Positions 11,714-25,506 are shown, counted from the stretch's first letter. The stretch: DNA of 64,000 nt from Carallia brachiata (GCA_021464245.1 JADCRB010000153.1:496001-560000); one strand, 5' to 3'. Numbers and translations are program-made. The notes: generated by a model from the sequence alone, not told the origin.

Positions 11714-13097
11714 CACGGAGCCACCACTTGCGTCTGTTTCCTGACGTGGTCAATGGGTGGATGTAAGGTTATGGAATTTGTGCAACTTGGTGTGTTTCTT
11801 TTTCTGTTCTTTTTCTTCTTCTGCCTCCTCATCTTTTTGGTTAATATAACAAAATCAGTTGTTGCGTAAGTCTCTACCATTGCAGCTGGTGTTGTGTCCG
11901 ATAATATCCCCCAATAAATCAATTTTATCGACACCTGATAAGTATTCTTGGAGTTCATACTAGAATATGTCGGTAAGTTTAGATATCTGTACCAAGATCT
12001 TGCTATGTCGCTGTTAATAAAGGTCCTTTCCGTTTAAATTTTCCCTGATTCCGCGACAGACTTTTTGAACTTTGTGTTATCGAATGTTCATCTTGAAGTT
12101 GTCTCCAAAATAAAAATTGCGGATTGCCTAGGCCAATGTCATTGCTGCAGCCAGCGTGAAGCCAAAGTTAATGATGCAATTGTCTAATATCCAGCACAAT
12201 TCTTGATCACTTTTAATCAAATAAAATTATATTAGAAGGGCAGTAAAATTACTTTATTGTAATGCGGAAGCTACATATTTGTTTCGCAGAAAGTGTGACT
12301 CTCCAATAAAGACTTGTGTACGTCTTATTTTTCCTGGCATTCTACCCTGTTATAGTCCTATGTAATGACATGAATCTTTTGTTTTTTTTTAATCAAATTC
12401 TCTTTGATCAGCAGCAATCTCAATAACACAAGTGAAAATTAATCTTTGTAGATATAGACACCTCGTGTCATCTTGTTTGCGGCATAGGTTATGGGGTCTT
12501 GAATGTAGGGCCATTGTTGTCCTACAGACAATGTCTTAAATCGCCGAATATGCACAGGATAAGCAGAAAAAGCTAAAATCTTGTTTGCAGCAGTTCTAAG
12601 TCAAAATTTTGACGCCATTCTACAGGCATATTTATGCTGATTTTGTTGTCATATTTAGTAAGTTATCAGATTTGTTTGAAATGAAACGACGCTGCTTCAA
12701 GCTGCGAATGACCGCAACATCCATAACCAGAGTCCACAGGAAGTTACCATCAGACTTGGGGCAGATGACGATCTCAGTGGCGGCGATGCGAATCTCCGAA
12801 CGTGCCCGGACGAAGTTTCCTGCCATTGGAAGTTCTGATACTAGACCCCCACGATGCTTGGAATGGGCTCAAACGGAGACTACTAAAAGCAGAAGAAGAT
12901 GCCACAAATTGCACCTCAATAAAGCTGACTCATATGCACAAATATAATGAATACAATGCAGAATGGGCTTAAATGGAGACTTGAATCATAGTGCTCATCC
13001 CACCCACCCCAGAAGGGGAAACCAAAAATCTTAACGGTTATAATTAAAAATAGGTAGTGAGATCTGATTTACTCTTTTACTTGTCGATGTACCAGTG
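11714..13097. other. Convergent 3' region between the IST1-like and SERK genes
   Basis: It contains the 3' flank of the IST1-like gene (plus strand) and of SERK (minus strand). The part 12632-12947 is GC-richer and open in both directions, with no protein family that I recognise. A 20-base segment starting AATGGGCT at about 12863 recurs with two changes at about 12963. Confidence 0.6.
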
Positions 13098-16000
13098 TCA
13101 CCTTGGACCGGATAACTCAACCGCATGCAAATTTTCGGTTGAGTCGACGATCCAATCAGAATTAGGATGAGGCGCAAGGTCCAACTCCTGGCGGAGAACT
13201 TCCACCTTCTGCCACTCATCCCATCTTTCTGCCAAGCCATCTCCTTCAAGCATCCTCACCACATCCGACATCTTAGGCCGGTCCATTGGGGAGCCTTGTG
13301 TACAAAGTAGCGCAACCTGGATTAGCTGCTCTACCTCAGCTTCGATGTAGTTACTTTGTAGATCCGGATCAACCAGCATTTCTAATTTTTTCTCCTTCAA
13401 CAGCCCTTTCACCTGAGAAAAACGCCCAGTTGCATCAGATAATATAAATGTCCACGGTTTCACAGCATCATCAAACAAGGGAATAAAGAGATCAAAGACA
13501 GGAGCAGAATCATTCATCAAGTTATTACACTGTGATCCAAGGACAGCTGCAAAGGGAATGGAAAGTGACCCCAGACTACCATACCAGGAGCCTTTGATTT
13601 CATTTGTTCATTCAATATTTGAAAATTCTAACTAGTTACCTCAAAGGAACCTACAATTCAGACGTAAATATGACAGATAAAACCTTCCAAACCAATGTAT
13701 GGCTAAACACTGTTCAGATTGTCAAAGTCAGGAAAGCACATGCTTATAATAATTCATATCAAATTCCAAACACATCAAATTCCAAACTTCAAAATTATAA
13801 TTGTAAGGACTTAATTCGTACTGTGCGCATATGGTGAATTTACAATAAGCAACATCATAATATAGCCCAAATCCTAGTGGCTGAAAAACTTAGAAAAAGA
13901 ATAAAAAAAAGAAAAGAAGATGTTTTCCGGAAAGTGATAGAAGTACCAATATAACCAAACAAACAAAAAACAAAAGAACCATTTCTTATTCGTTTGGGAC
14001 ATATTTTATTTCATTTCTTTTGCTACGAAAGCACAATCCTATGACCTCCAAACATATGCTAAACACTTTCTAGCTCTAGAAAATCAACGAGAGGAAACCA
14101 TGCCCACTAGAACACAGAAATGGTTCAAATACTCAAGAAATTATATGGCAACAAGCAGAGCAAAACAGAAAAAGAACAATGATTAGACTAGTGAAGCGCG
14201 CATACCCAATCTAGCAACATGACATCATCATCGTTTGCAAGCCGAGCAAGGTCAAATGCCCTCTGTCCTGTAATTAGCTCCAGAAGCATGATCCCATACC
14301 CAAAAACATCAGTTTTCTCTGACGATTTACCAGTAGAGAGATACTCTGGAGCTATATGTCCTATTGTACCACGGACAGCAGTAGTCACATGCGTATCCTT
14401 ATAGTCCATTAACTTAGCCAAACCAAAATCCCCAACAACAGCCTCAAATTCCTCATCCAACAAAATGTTTGCAGCTTTAACATCGCGATGAATAATCTTT
14501 GGGTCACAATGATCATGCAGGTAGGAGAGACCCCTAGCAGATCCTAATGCAATTCGCTTCCGGGTTGGCCAATCAAGAGGGGGCTGTGAGGGTGGGCGTT
14601 CTAAAAACAACCACCAATAGATCATTATATTTCATTAGGAGGACAAATAAGACTGGCACTAAATGTCAACGAAAGAAGTGAACCAATCGAATCGGAATAT
14701 GTTTAATAGTAAAAATATTAACCACACGCATTTAAGGGATAACAAGCTGTACCTCTTAAACAAGATGCAACACTTCCATTAGCCATGTAGGGATACACAA
14801 GCAGTCGTTCAGTTGGTGTCATGCAAAATCCGCGCAATCGTAGAAGATTCCGATGCACTGCCATACTTATCATCTCCACTTCAGTTTGGAACTGCAATTC
14901 TCCTCCAGGTGTTCGCTCCTCCTTCAGACGTTTTACAGCCACCAAAGAACCGTCTGCTAATCTTCCTTTGTAAACTTTACCAAATCCACCTCTACCCAGA
15001 ATGTTTTTGTTGCTGAAGCTATCAGTTGCAACTTGCAGTTCTCGCAATGAAAACCTTTTAAGCTGACCCAGATGAACTTCAGGATCCTCTTCAGCTGCAA
15101 GCCAATATTTGGACATGTTTATGAAAGCTATTCATCAAGTTTCACTTGTCCAGGAATCGGTTGAAATACCAACCAGGTACATCAAAAAAGAATTCTTGAG
15201 GTTTTCTCCGCCGCCACCAAGCAAACGCTATTGCAGGAGCAGCAAAAAGTAAGGCTGCACCGGCAGCAACTCCTCCAGCAATTGCACCAGTGGCACTATT
15301 CCCCCCTGAGGTAACATAAGGTGGAAGCATACGAATATCAATCAACTAGATGGGTCAGATCACGCCTAATCAGAACCACTTTCACAAAGACGAAAAATTC
15401 ATTTCAACTTTATCTAGAGATCATCACAACAACATCGATGCAGTGAATGTGATTTCCCTAGCAGATGTACCAAGTAAATGAATGTTTCAACTGTATTTTC
15501 CTTTTAAAGTGCACACATGATGCTGCAAAAGAAGCATCTTAAAGGGCAGAAAATGATTTTGAATAACAATATGCTGACTGAACAGCTAAATTTACAACAA
15601 ATATGTCTGAAGATGATTTTTTCTGGTACTTTATGAATACTATTTGGGAGCTCTACAAACTTGTGATTAAACAATTGTTCTCCTATTTTAAATCATTTCA
15701 AGGATATGATGCAGTGAAGAGGAGGGAAGACAGAGAGACCTAACTTGGTGGACACAGAAAATGTTAATGGGCATAAGCTAGTGTGCATGAATTCTACCAC
15801 ATAACAGTTTGTGCAGGTAAATAATGCCAAATCAATGGACTCAAACACCAAACTCCAGACACATCCGATCTTAGAAACCATTATAGAACAGACCATGGTG
15901 TGAGTATGAATATATGCGTAAAAATACCTGAATTTAATGAACAACAATGGCTAGATTACCTGGTAAAGAGATTGGTGGTGGTGGGACAAATGGAGGAGGG

Positions 16001-18589
16001 GGAGAAAATGGTGGGGACCCTGGGCACGGACGCCCAGTAACTGGCCCACAAAGATCCAAGTTGTTAGCAAAACTGCAAATTGACAATAAAGCTTTTGAAA
16101 ACAATTTCCAGAATGGATACATGAAGCTAGGTAAAATTCCAGTAACTAGCAAACCTAATGGGAGTGAACAGTGAGAAGGAACCATTATCTGGGACCTCTC
16201 CGGAGAGATGGTTGTTTGAAAGATCCCTGTAAACCAAATGCACCAGAACCCTTTAATTTTGCATTTAGTTGAAGCCCAGCATGTGTGTGTGTGAAGGGGG
16301 ACACAGAGAGAGATGAAAACTGCAATTGGCACTCACAATACTTGAAGTGCTGTGATATTGATCAATGACATTGGAATTGGACCTGACAAACTGTTGTTGT
16401 TAAGTCGCCTATCCTCGCACCAACACAACAAGAATAAGTAGCAGTAAGATATAAAACAAATCAAGATACAAAGGTCCAATATATGTCATGCAAAGAGACT
16501 GCAACAAATGTAGGTTACAACTAAACAAGGTCAGAATCAAAGAGTGAAGGACAGAAAATGCCTTCTTCATTTGGCGTTTTAGACCTGGTTACAAGGCAAT
16601 GGGTCTGCACACTAATTTGAGTTCTTAGCATGCGGTAATTACAAACTTTAAATTGTTTAATCTCCTAGATGCCTACAGGCTAAAGATTATGGCAATGCAC
16701 GAACTCCAAGTTCCAGCGAACAACATTGGCAGTTACTTTGATTCTTAAGCAATGTAAACTGCAAAGGCACACACACATACCTTTAATCACAACAGTAATT
16801 TGAAACACTACATATAAAGGATCAAAAGTTTAAATTTGCAGTCCCTTTTATTTAACTGTATTTTACAGTTGGTCTTTTGCATGGTACAAAGGTGAAGAAA
16901 ATTTTAAGATTTAAGGACAAGCACATATACTTACAGAAATCTCAATTTTGACAGCTTGCCCAAAGTATCTGGAATGGGTCCGGTAAAGTTATTCAAGTAA
17001 AGATCCAGGCTCACCAGGTTGGTCAGATTCCCAAGATCACTAGGAATTGGTCCACTTATGTTATTACTGTAGAGTTCCCTGTGTTTAACAATTTATTTTA
17101 GTAAAAAAAGGTTCAAAACGAGATCAGATGAAACATGAATCTACACTCCCAGAGCATTACATGCACAAACTTGACAAACGAAATCTGAAAAAAATGCCAA
17201 TTTACACAATTTGACTTACAAATACTGCAAGTTCTTGAGCTGGCCGAGTTGTGGAACAAGCTGACCAGACAAAGCGGCATTTCCGAGATCACTGGAGAAA
17301 TGAAGAAGAAAAACCATACAAGTTATCTTCTGGACATCCTACATAAGTTGGGTATAATTTTGTAGGCCTCATAATCAGTGCTGGATTAAAAAACATTAAT
17401 TGGAAAGAAGTTTACACTCTTATGACGCTATTATCATTGTTGCAAGTGACATGAAACCATGTGCAAGGATTGACGAGAGTGGGATCCCAACTCTGCAGGA
17501 CATTGTTTGGATCATACAAATTGGCTCTTAGGCTGTGCAAAGCATCACCTATTTCGAAGCAAAGCAAAAACAATTAGGCACTCACAGTGGAGAACAGTAC
17601 ACTACTCATTTCACATAACATAAGGATGACCCAATTATGTACCAGTAAGTGATAGACAGATTTCCTACAAGCCATTTACCAAATACTGCATACGTAGAAC
17701 AACATGCATTTGAAGTGGTTTTTTCTATATAAATTAATCACCTATGGCAAGGCCCTAGAAAAGGAGTGAAGGAAAAAAAAAAAAGAATAGAAATCATGCA
17801 TGCTTTTAAGATTTTCTTAATATTGCAAAGGCGCATTAAGCAATTTATGCAGATAATAAACCAAGAAAGATACACAACTACCCTCCCTTATAATTATTTG
17901 ATGTACACCAATCTACCCCTTCATCTCAAAATTTAACTGAAGAACCATGGCATTTATATTAATGGCACTTCACAAAGGCATTCAGGACAAAAAAAAGAAA
18001 AGGGGTGTGGGGGGGAGGGGGGGAAGGCGGCCAAAAACAGATGAACCAAAAAATCAAATTTGACTGTGTGTGTGGGAGAGGGGGGGAGACAGAGAGAGAA
18101 AGGGAGAGACAGCAATGTCTGTGGAGATATTATCAATTACTCTACAGGCATTCCAAGAAAAAAAAAATCCTTTTTCTCAGTCATAAATGGCAGGAACTAC
18201 CATAACCCCCACTGCTTCACCATCAACAAAGTATGAAACCAAATTAAGTAAAACTATTATGGAACCAAATTAAGTAAAACTATTCTTTAGCATAATTTCA
18301 TCAATATGACCAGTAAATTCAAACAAAAAAGGCGATCACCAATACTACCATAAACAAAAAGCACAACAGCCAAACAGAAAAAAACAGACACCCAATTTCA
18401 CAAATCCAAAGAAAAGCAGAAAACCGAGATCAAATTCTTCAAATATTCAAAAAGAAAAAGAGAAAGAAAACAAAAAGACTTAAAAGGCACACCTTCCATG
18501 TTACCCAACACCAGCCATAATGAATGCAGCAGCAGCAAGATCAACAAAACAAAGGCAAAGTCCCCAACTTTCCTCTCCATCATCATCAT
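13098..18589 (-). CDS. SERK: SERK family LRR receptor-like kinase
   Basis: Somatic embryogenesis receptor kinase, a plasma-membrane co-receptor that pairs with ligand-binding LRR kinases in brassinosteroid, immune and developmental signalling. Eleven exons, the classic SERK structure: 18493-18589, 17416-17548, 17220-17291, 16935-17078, 16337-16408, 16155-16226, 15960-16072, 15174-15305, 14753-15094, 14206-14600 and 13098-13412; 628 residues. Order: signal peptide (1-30), cysteine-capped N-cap ([15 protein letters not shown]), five LRRs, a Pro-rich SPP segment ([15 protein letters not shown]), transmembrane helix (about 241-265), then a kinase with glycine loop GRGGFG (312-317), Lys333, HRD 430-432 and DFG 450-452, so an active RD kinase. 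The C-terminal SGPR tail is SERK-typical. It resembles the SERK1/SERK2 branch more than BAK1, but I cannot settle which member. Translation could begin at any of four consecutive Met codons. Confidence 0.97.
18233..18284. repeat. 26 bp tandem duplication in the first SERK intron
   Basis: Two adjacent 26-base units, 18233-18258 and 18259-18284, differ at one base. They lie in intron 1 of the SERK gene (17549-18492). Confidence 0.85.
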
Positions 18590-19373
18590 AACACACTGTC
18601 AACCCAACATAAACTCACTTCTTAAGCCCTCAATCTCCCTAGATCCAAACAACAAACGACCAAAACCCAACTCACCATCACATTGGAAGAACAAAAAAAA
18701 TTCAAAAAAAAAACAAGAAAAACCCCAAGAAACCCTAAGCTTTTCACTTCACAAACAATAAGTTAACCTAACTAATTATCCCCTGAAAATCACCTCCAAA
18801 ACACCAAACCCAAAAGAAAGCATCCATCTTCTCTCTCTCACATTCTAATGAGCTTTTACCCACACAAACGCAACAACAAAATTTTTAAAAGATTGGTTTT
18901 TTTTTTTTTTTTATTTACATTTCTTCCTCTTTTGCCATATATATATACATAAAAGATATAAACTTGCCCTTTTTAGCTCTTACTTTTAAGTGAAGTGTGT
19001 GTCTGTCTTGATGGGAGATAGAGATGGACAGAGAGAGACAGAGATGGCTTCTTTCTTTTTTTTTTTTTGATATTAATAATTAATTTTTCTAGATATATTA
19101 ATGAGAGAGATAAAGAGAGGATCTGGGGGTTGCCCGAACGGGGCTGACCGCTGCCCGACGCAGCCAAAAAAAGCATTCGTGGAAAATGACGGGACCCAGA
19201 AAAAAACAAAGAAATTGGGAGAAAATATAAAAGAAGGATACGCCGTTTTTGAGGACAGAGAGGAATCGGAGGGGGGGGGGGGTGGTCAAACAAAGTGGGG
19301 ACCACGGACCCACACAAACTTTGCCATGTCAGATTCGGTCCATACAAGTGGTGATAATGGCATCTATTAATTC

Positions 19374-19396
19374 CTCTCTCTCTCTCTTTCTCTCTC
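19374..19396. repeat. CT microsatellite upstream of SERK
   Basis: An almost pure CT dinucleotide run. On the SERK-coding strand it is a GA tract several hundred bases upstream of the start codon. Confidence 0.85.
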
Positions 19397-22332
19397 TGTT
19401 TTATTAAAGTCTTGGACTCACTTATTATATCTTATAGAAAAAGAAAAATGACAAAATTTGAGAAGATACGTGATAGATAGATATATAATAATATAAGTTA
19501 TTAAATTATAAAATTATATATAAATTTTAAAAATAAATTATTAAATATAATTAAATAAATTTTATATTTTTACGTATCTTATTAAATAAATTTAAATTGT
19601 TAAATTTTATTTTATTAATACCGACTGCTTGCTAGCAGTCTCTCGCCATGATGCTAATAGTTTTTTAGTTTGATTGATTGATTGATTGGTCGGTTCGCGC
19701 ATGTTCAATATAAATCAATTTAATAACTTGATTAATTAGATAAAAAAATGCGAAGAATTACGTGATTGTGACGCATATAATTCTAACCATGTTAATTAGC
19801 ATACAATTATATCTGCGAACAAAATAATTTTAAAAGAATTTTGATGGTGTCATATGCAGAATTTTAAAAAATTTAATATAACAAGAAAATTTTTAATATT
19901 TAAATTTTAAAAAATTTAAAAATAAGGTGTGAGATATTATTATATATAATTGTATTATTAATTTAATATTATTTAATCAAAACTACATAACAATATTTTT
20001 ATTATTTATCTATTAAAAAATTCATTATATCATAAATATTTTTTTATAAATTTATCTTTTTTTTGGCTTAAAATGTGAATTTAAAACTTATAAACTAAAA
20101 ATATTAATTATTAATTATTAAAATGTCTCATACAAGACGTACTTTTTCTTTTTTGGGTTTATTAAGAGCATTACTGTTTATCTCTATCCATCTTTTTTCT
20201 CAAACGCCCACATACTTTTGCTCGTTCCGCATGCATATTGTAAAGTATAAACCATGATTAGATTTAGAAGTGAGCACTTATTTACTTGCCGAGTCCATGA
20301 GCACACCTTAGTCATCAATTACCCTTTTATTTTTTTTAATTACAGGAGAGACGGCAAAGCCAATAAAGAAATATATATTACTAAAATTTAAATATACAAT
20401 TAAACTATCTCAGTAAAATATTTTAATCAATTATATTAAAAGCGGTAAACATTTACTTTTGCTGAGATAAAGATGCACCTTACATAAAATTTACTTGAAA
20501 ATTAACAGCAATTTCTTTCTTTTAAAGTAAACTTGGAGCCCTTCTAAGCCTGTGACCTTGTGTGACTGTGAGTCCATAATTAGATGTTAAATCATCTGTG
20601 ACAAAAAGGAGAAAAGGGCAAAGATTCGCGAATTAAAGTCAAATTTTGGTCAAAAAGAAAGTCAAACATCTCATGTCCAAGGCTTACTGGGAACAAGGAG
20701 GGGCATTTTATCAACGGCACAGTTCACAATAATAACCCTGGTGGCCCCCACAAATTTCATATAGAGTGTAGAACTTTAATTTGTGGTCGCCAAAAGCATA
20801 TTTAGCAATCAATCACTGAAGATCTTGAACAATAAATTTTTGGTTGATAAAGAAATAGGCTTTATTGAAGCGAGGGCCAGTAGATAAATATCCGGAAACA
20901 ACACGTATTTATTTACCTGAAACATACTCCAAACAAACAATTAGGTACGTACACGAAATTGTCAAATGCATATGGTCATTGATGTGTAATGTTTTGATAC
21001 TTTTTTTCTATTTTATAATCAACATATATTCACGGTATTTTCTCTATTCACAAAATCACGTTTTTTCACTTAAGAAAATACTAATAATTGAAAAATTTAT
21101 GAGATGAGAGTTAAAATCAGTTGACGAAGTGATACATAGAAGAACAAATTATTATTTTTAAAAAAATTCCTGTATTTTTTTGGGTGAAAAAGTCCAAAAT
21201 AAAAAATATATATATATTTTTTTAATATCTACGTGTTAGCACATTTGACTCTCCTTCGATTTGTTAAAAAAAAATTGACTTGGTATGTTGGCCTGTAAGA
21301 AAAAAAAATTGACTCTGAGAAAGTCAGGACTTTTCTCAACCAACTATTTTTCTTTTCCTTTCTGACTTCTCACAAACAAATATCCTGGTTGGTGTGTTCG
21401 TATAGCTTTAGATAACAACTAGCACGAAATGGGAGGGGAATGAATAGGGGTTTGACTTCTCATTGATTTTTGTTTTTTCTTTCGAAAAAGCAAGTCCGAT
21501 TTCCTCACTCCCCAGCACTAATTTCAGATATTTTGTTCAATCGGGAACTCGAAAGCGATGCACTGTTTAAAGAAAGAGTTTTTTTTTACACAATTTATTC
21601 TTATATAATAACAAAATAATCCATAATTTATTTATTTTTTAATTTTAATTATCTAATAATTTATATTATTTTATTATTATTTAAATATTATTACTTAATA
21701 TTTTTTTTTTTAAATTGACGCATTAGAACACATGATCAAAATCGATTGGCAAGTATCATAGAAGAACTGAGCAATTGCAATCTTCAAACGTTGGTGGAGG
21801 GCCCCCGAGGAAAAATGTCATTTATTTTTTTGCTTTTGTCTACGAGTTGCTAGAGCCATTAGTTCTGATGCTATAATTACAGCGCAATATTTCTAATACC
21901 ACCACTGTAAAGTTCAACAGCTCTTAATAGTAGTATTATGGTTGTCGCGCTCTAATCTAACGTTAGTATTTGACTTATTTGCTCAAACAATAATATCAGA
22001 GTATTGTTGTTTAATAAGTGCCCATAAGTGCATGAGAGAAAAATTTACAAAAATTTCGACTTATTAAATTAAGATGATAAGGATTCGAATTCTGTATTTT
22101 CTATATTTTTTGCTCTTCTTTTTCAAAAGAAAAACACATAAAATAAAAAAAAGAAAAGAAATCGGTCCCTTGAACCTGCGATTTTATATCGTTGCACGTG
22201 TACACCTATTTGTTTTTGTTAATTATTCTTCTTTCTTGTTTTTTTTTTTAATCAAAAATATTCTTCTTTCTTCTGAGTCCTTTTTACTCTTGGACCAACC
22301 AAGCAATCGAGCATAATATATATATATATATA

Positions 22333-22481
22333 TTATTTTTTATTTTTGTCTGTTGGCCTAATAGCCTGGAAACTCACACTAAAACATTTGAGAGAGGGAA
22401 CTGTACACTAAGTGGGAATTCGAACCATTGCTTTGTGTAGTGGGAGTCATTCTCATCATCACTAAAGCTACAACTCGACCA
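22333..22481 (-). mobile_element. Probable tRNA-derived SINE
   Basis: On the minus strand, an A-box-like segment (complement of 22467-22481, TGGTCGAGTTGTAGC) is followed about 40 bases later by a perfect B box GGTTCGAATTCCC (complement of 22414-22426). Downstream lies a short A-rich end (T-rich at 22333-22346 on the plus strand). These boxes are internal Pol III promoter elements. The intervening sequence does not fold obviously into a tRNA, so an intact tRNA gene is unlikely. Confidence 0.5.
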
Positions 22482-24996
22482 CATCATAATAATATTAATC
22501 AAAGAGAATAAATGAAAAAAAAAGTATTCAACTTGTTTCTTTCGGATCTCATAAGTCCAATCACAATTGGACCACATGGTAAGGCTTGTAGCCTAATGCT
22601 ACAAGGTGAAGTGGGCATTACAAATCTCGTGGTTTGTTCGTGGCAAACCTTTTGTTTTTGGTCATATTTTCTCATAAACCCTCCCATCTCAAGGTGTGGC
22701 CAACGGAAACATGGAAAACCAAAAAAAAAAAAAAAAAAAAAGAAAAAACAGAAGATGTTAAAATTTGATTAAATATTTATAGAGTTTCTAAAATTTAACA
22801 TAAAATAACTCTTAAAAAGAAAACTTTGTTTGATTTATAATTTATCAGTGTTGTTGTCAATACTAGTTTTAAACACTAGGAAAGACTAAGTAATAAAGGG
22901 CATGTTAATTAAGACAAGAATTAAGAATGAATCGGACGGTGGACTTCCAAAAATTATTCGTTATTCCCTTCGGATGGTTCTGCAGCAATCTTAGTTCATA
23001 GAGTGATAACAATAATTTAATATGTGATTAGGTATTGATTATTATAAACTTAATAAAAAGACAACATGAAATTTAATACTTTGTAGTCTTATATCCGTCC
23101 CAAGATTTAGTAGTTTTACTTGTCATCCGATCATTAATAATAGTGGTTACCTCTGCAATCTATTTACTATCTTGCCCTTCTTTTTCATCTGGGTGCTCTC
23201 CAATAAACATAAGTTTTCTTTTGGTAAAATATTCTTTGTGTATTTTTTCATTCATTAAACTAAACAAAAATCCAAGTTCTAATTATGGTATGATGACTAT
23301 GTCAAAAAAAAAAAATATATGGTATGATGGCAATTATGAGTATGAATCTTGTTCAAAAAAAATATATTATGAATACGAATGGTCACATCAAAATTTTTCA
23401 TATATATATATATATGGCCAAGCTGGCTTTAATTTGATAATTTTTAGATGGTCAAAAATATAATTTATTTCCTGAAATTTGAGTTTTCTCTTGATCGAGT
23501 GTCCAAAGATTCCAAAGTTTCCTATTGAGTTCTTCTACATTTGACGTCCACTCGGATCAGAAGCTAGCCCTTTGTGGGCGATTGGAATATTAATTGTACC
23601 GTACAGTGAGCTGTTAGTTGGACTACCAATAATGTGTACTGCAATCTGTCAAAAAATAAATAAATAATGTGTACTGCAAGGCCAATTTCTCAAAGTCAAC
23701 TAAAAGATGACATAATTAGTGTTAATAGTTATCAGATTAAGATCAGTGAGAAGAGAGATTAAGATTAGTGAGAAGAAACTATCGAAAATGATAATTTAAT
23801 AGTAAATCAGTATATTTCTGCGTTGATGATACGAGTTTAAGTTTTCGCACTCATGTGCGTATTCTCCTTAATTAACTTATACTGAGGACTGTTTTAGGTG
23901 TACATTATGATACGTAGTGTTGGGAGTTCGGCTCAATAATTTCCGTAGTTTTTAGTGGTCCAGTCATATTCGGCCCCGCTAGTACTTGAGTAATAGATCT
24001 GTTTTTTAAGAATAGGTAAACGAGATTTAAATAAATAAAAATTATTTTAATTGTAACTTATAAATTTGATAATTAATACATTCACAACAAATCTTTATTT
24101 TTTCGAAAAAGTAGATTAGTGAGAAGGATGCGAGACAATTTTAAAACCAAAAGCCATTAGGCTTAAAAAAAAAAAAAAAAAAAAACGCCAAAACATAAAG
24201 ATAAAAGCTCCAACGGGACAACTACCCTGTACATGGTTCAGTTGATAATGCTAACGGCAGAGTTATCGTTGGACGATAGTTTGAACGCTTGAGGCTTAAG
24301 GTAGGGTTAAACGTACAAAATTTTTATTTATAATGACTGGTGATTGCTGACCATTGTTGAGTGGCTTGGAATACGTGACTCCTTGGGCTTAATTAAGATG
24401 TCTAGTCCATCATTTACAAACATAATAGTGCAAGTGACAGAATTACAAAATAACCACTATTACATTCCTATTTTTTTCTTAAAAACAAAACTTGAACGTG
24501 GCTTATTTCTTGAAATAACGTATGTACACATGAAGCTGTGAGCTTTTAGCTCAAAAGTAGTGGCCATACTTTGTAAAAGATAGGTCAAAAGTTTAAATTT
24601 TTATAATGTGTTTGAATTGAAAGGAAAGGTGTCAAAAAAAAAGAAATGAAAAAGAAAATTATAAGGAAAATAAGTTATTTAGATAAATAGAGAAAATTAT
24701 GAAAAAAAATATAGAGAAAGAAAAATTAAAAAGTAATATATAATAAAAAAATTGAGAAAAAAAATTATTTAGATAAATATAAAAAATTATGAAAAAAATA
24801 TAAAAAAGAGTAAAAGATAATCATTACAAGTTTTTTTTTTTTCTTTACCTTCCTTTCTACAGCACAACAAACATATGGGTAATCTCTCTAAATATCCTCC
24901 TTTTTCAATAAATTAATCTAAGTAAAAGAAATCTAAAAAAAACTTATAGACACATGTAACCGAATGTCATCCTACAATTAATTTGGCTTGAAACGC

Positions 24997-25064
24997 ACTA
25001 TGTACCGGATGTAGACTTTGTCTTTTAAATGAATGGAGCAAATTGATTCAATCCGGTACATAGT
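24997..25064. repeat. Perfect 14 bp inverted repeat with 40-base loop
   Basis: ACTATGTACCGGAT at 24997-25010 is matched exactly by its reverse complement at 25051-25064. It could form a hairpin or be the termini of a tiny element. No flanking target duplication is clear. Confidence 0.8.
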
Positions 25065-25373
25065 ACATAGCAAGCTGAATTGATTACCACTACTGTTTGC
25101 GTTTTTCTGTTTCTTTATGATGAGATATGTGTCTTTCATTAGCAACCACCTCCGCTTTGCCGAAGTGGTGGTTGAGGGGGGATCGAGCCTCTTCAATTTA
25201 AAAAATCCTTAATTCAATGAAATTTGTCTATTTTGGGTGAGTAAAAGTATTTACATTTGTGTGATATTTTCTGACTCACGTTTTTTTTATTTTTTCTAAC
25301 AATTAACTAAGTAATCACTAATTATTATTAATGTTTTAAAAAAAAAAGTGCCTTTCATTACCACCACCATTTT

Positions 25374-25506
25374 GTGCTCAAGTCTAGGAGTAAAAAACGA
25401 TCACTGCAAGGCTAACACAAAGAAACACACAAATCAGGTAACTGTTGTGTACTTAAGTCTAGCCGTAAAAAATATCACTACAAGGCTAACACAAACACAC
25501 TAATCA
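25374..25506. repeat. Duplicated segment of about 60 bp upstream of the peptide gene
   Basis: Segments 25374-25436 and 25447-25506 share AAGTCTAG, GTAAAAAA, TATCACT-like and CAAGGCTAACACAAA blocks in the same order and orientation. The copies have diverged by substitutions and small indels. They lie 50-190 bases upstream of a TATA box, in the proximal promoter of the gene starting at 25668. Confidence 0.75.

Larger units (their letters stand above)
18590..25373. other. SERK leader and long gene-poor AT-rich tract
   Basis: The first few hundred bases above 18590 are the SERK leader and promoter, with A-rich and purine/pyrimidine-rich runs and a TATA-like segment near 18940. Beyond about 19400 the sequence is very AT-rich with microsatellites, a TA run near 22314-22332, poly(A) tracts (22721-22741, 24164-24184), one probable SINE (22333-22481) and one perfect inverted repeat (24997-25064). 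No coding exon with family support was found. Confidence 0.6.

Noticed and set aside
18973..19347. 124-codon minus-strand frame upstream of SERK
   Set aside because: Low-complexity Ser/Leu/Pro-rich translation of purine-pyrimidine repeats; probably promoter or leader.
22314..22332. TA repeat as a promoter
   Set aside because: Simple dinucleotide microsatellite with no gene at a suitable distance.
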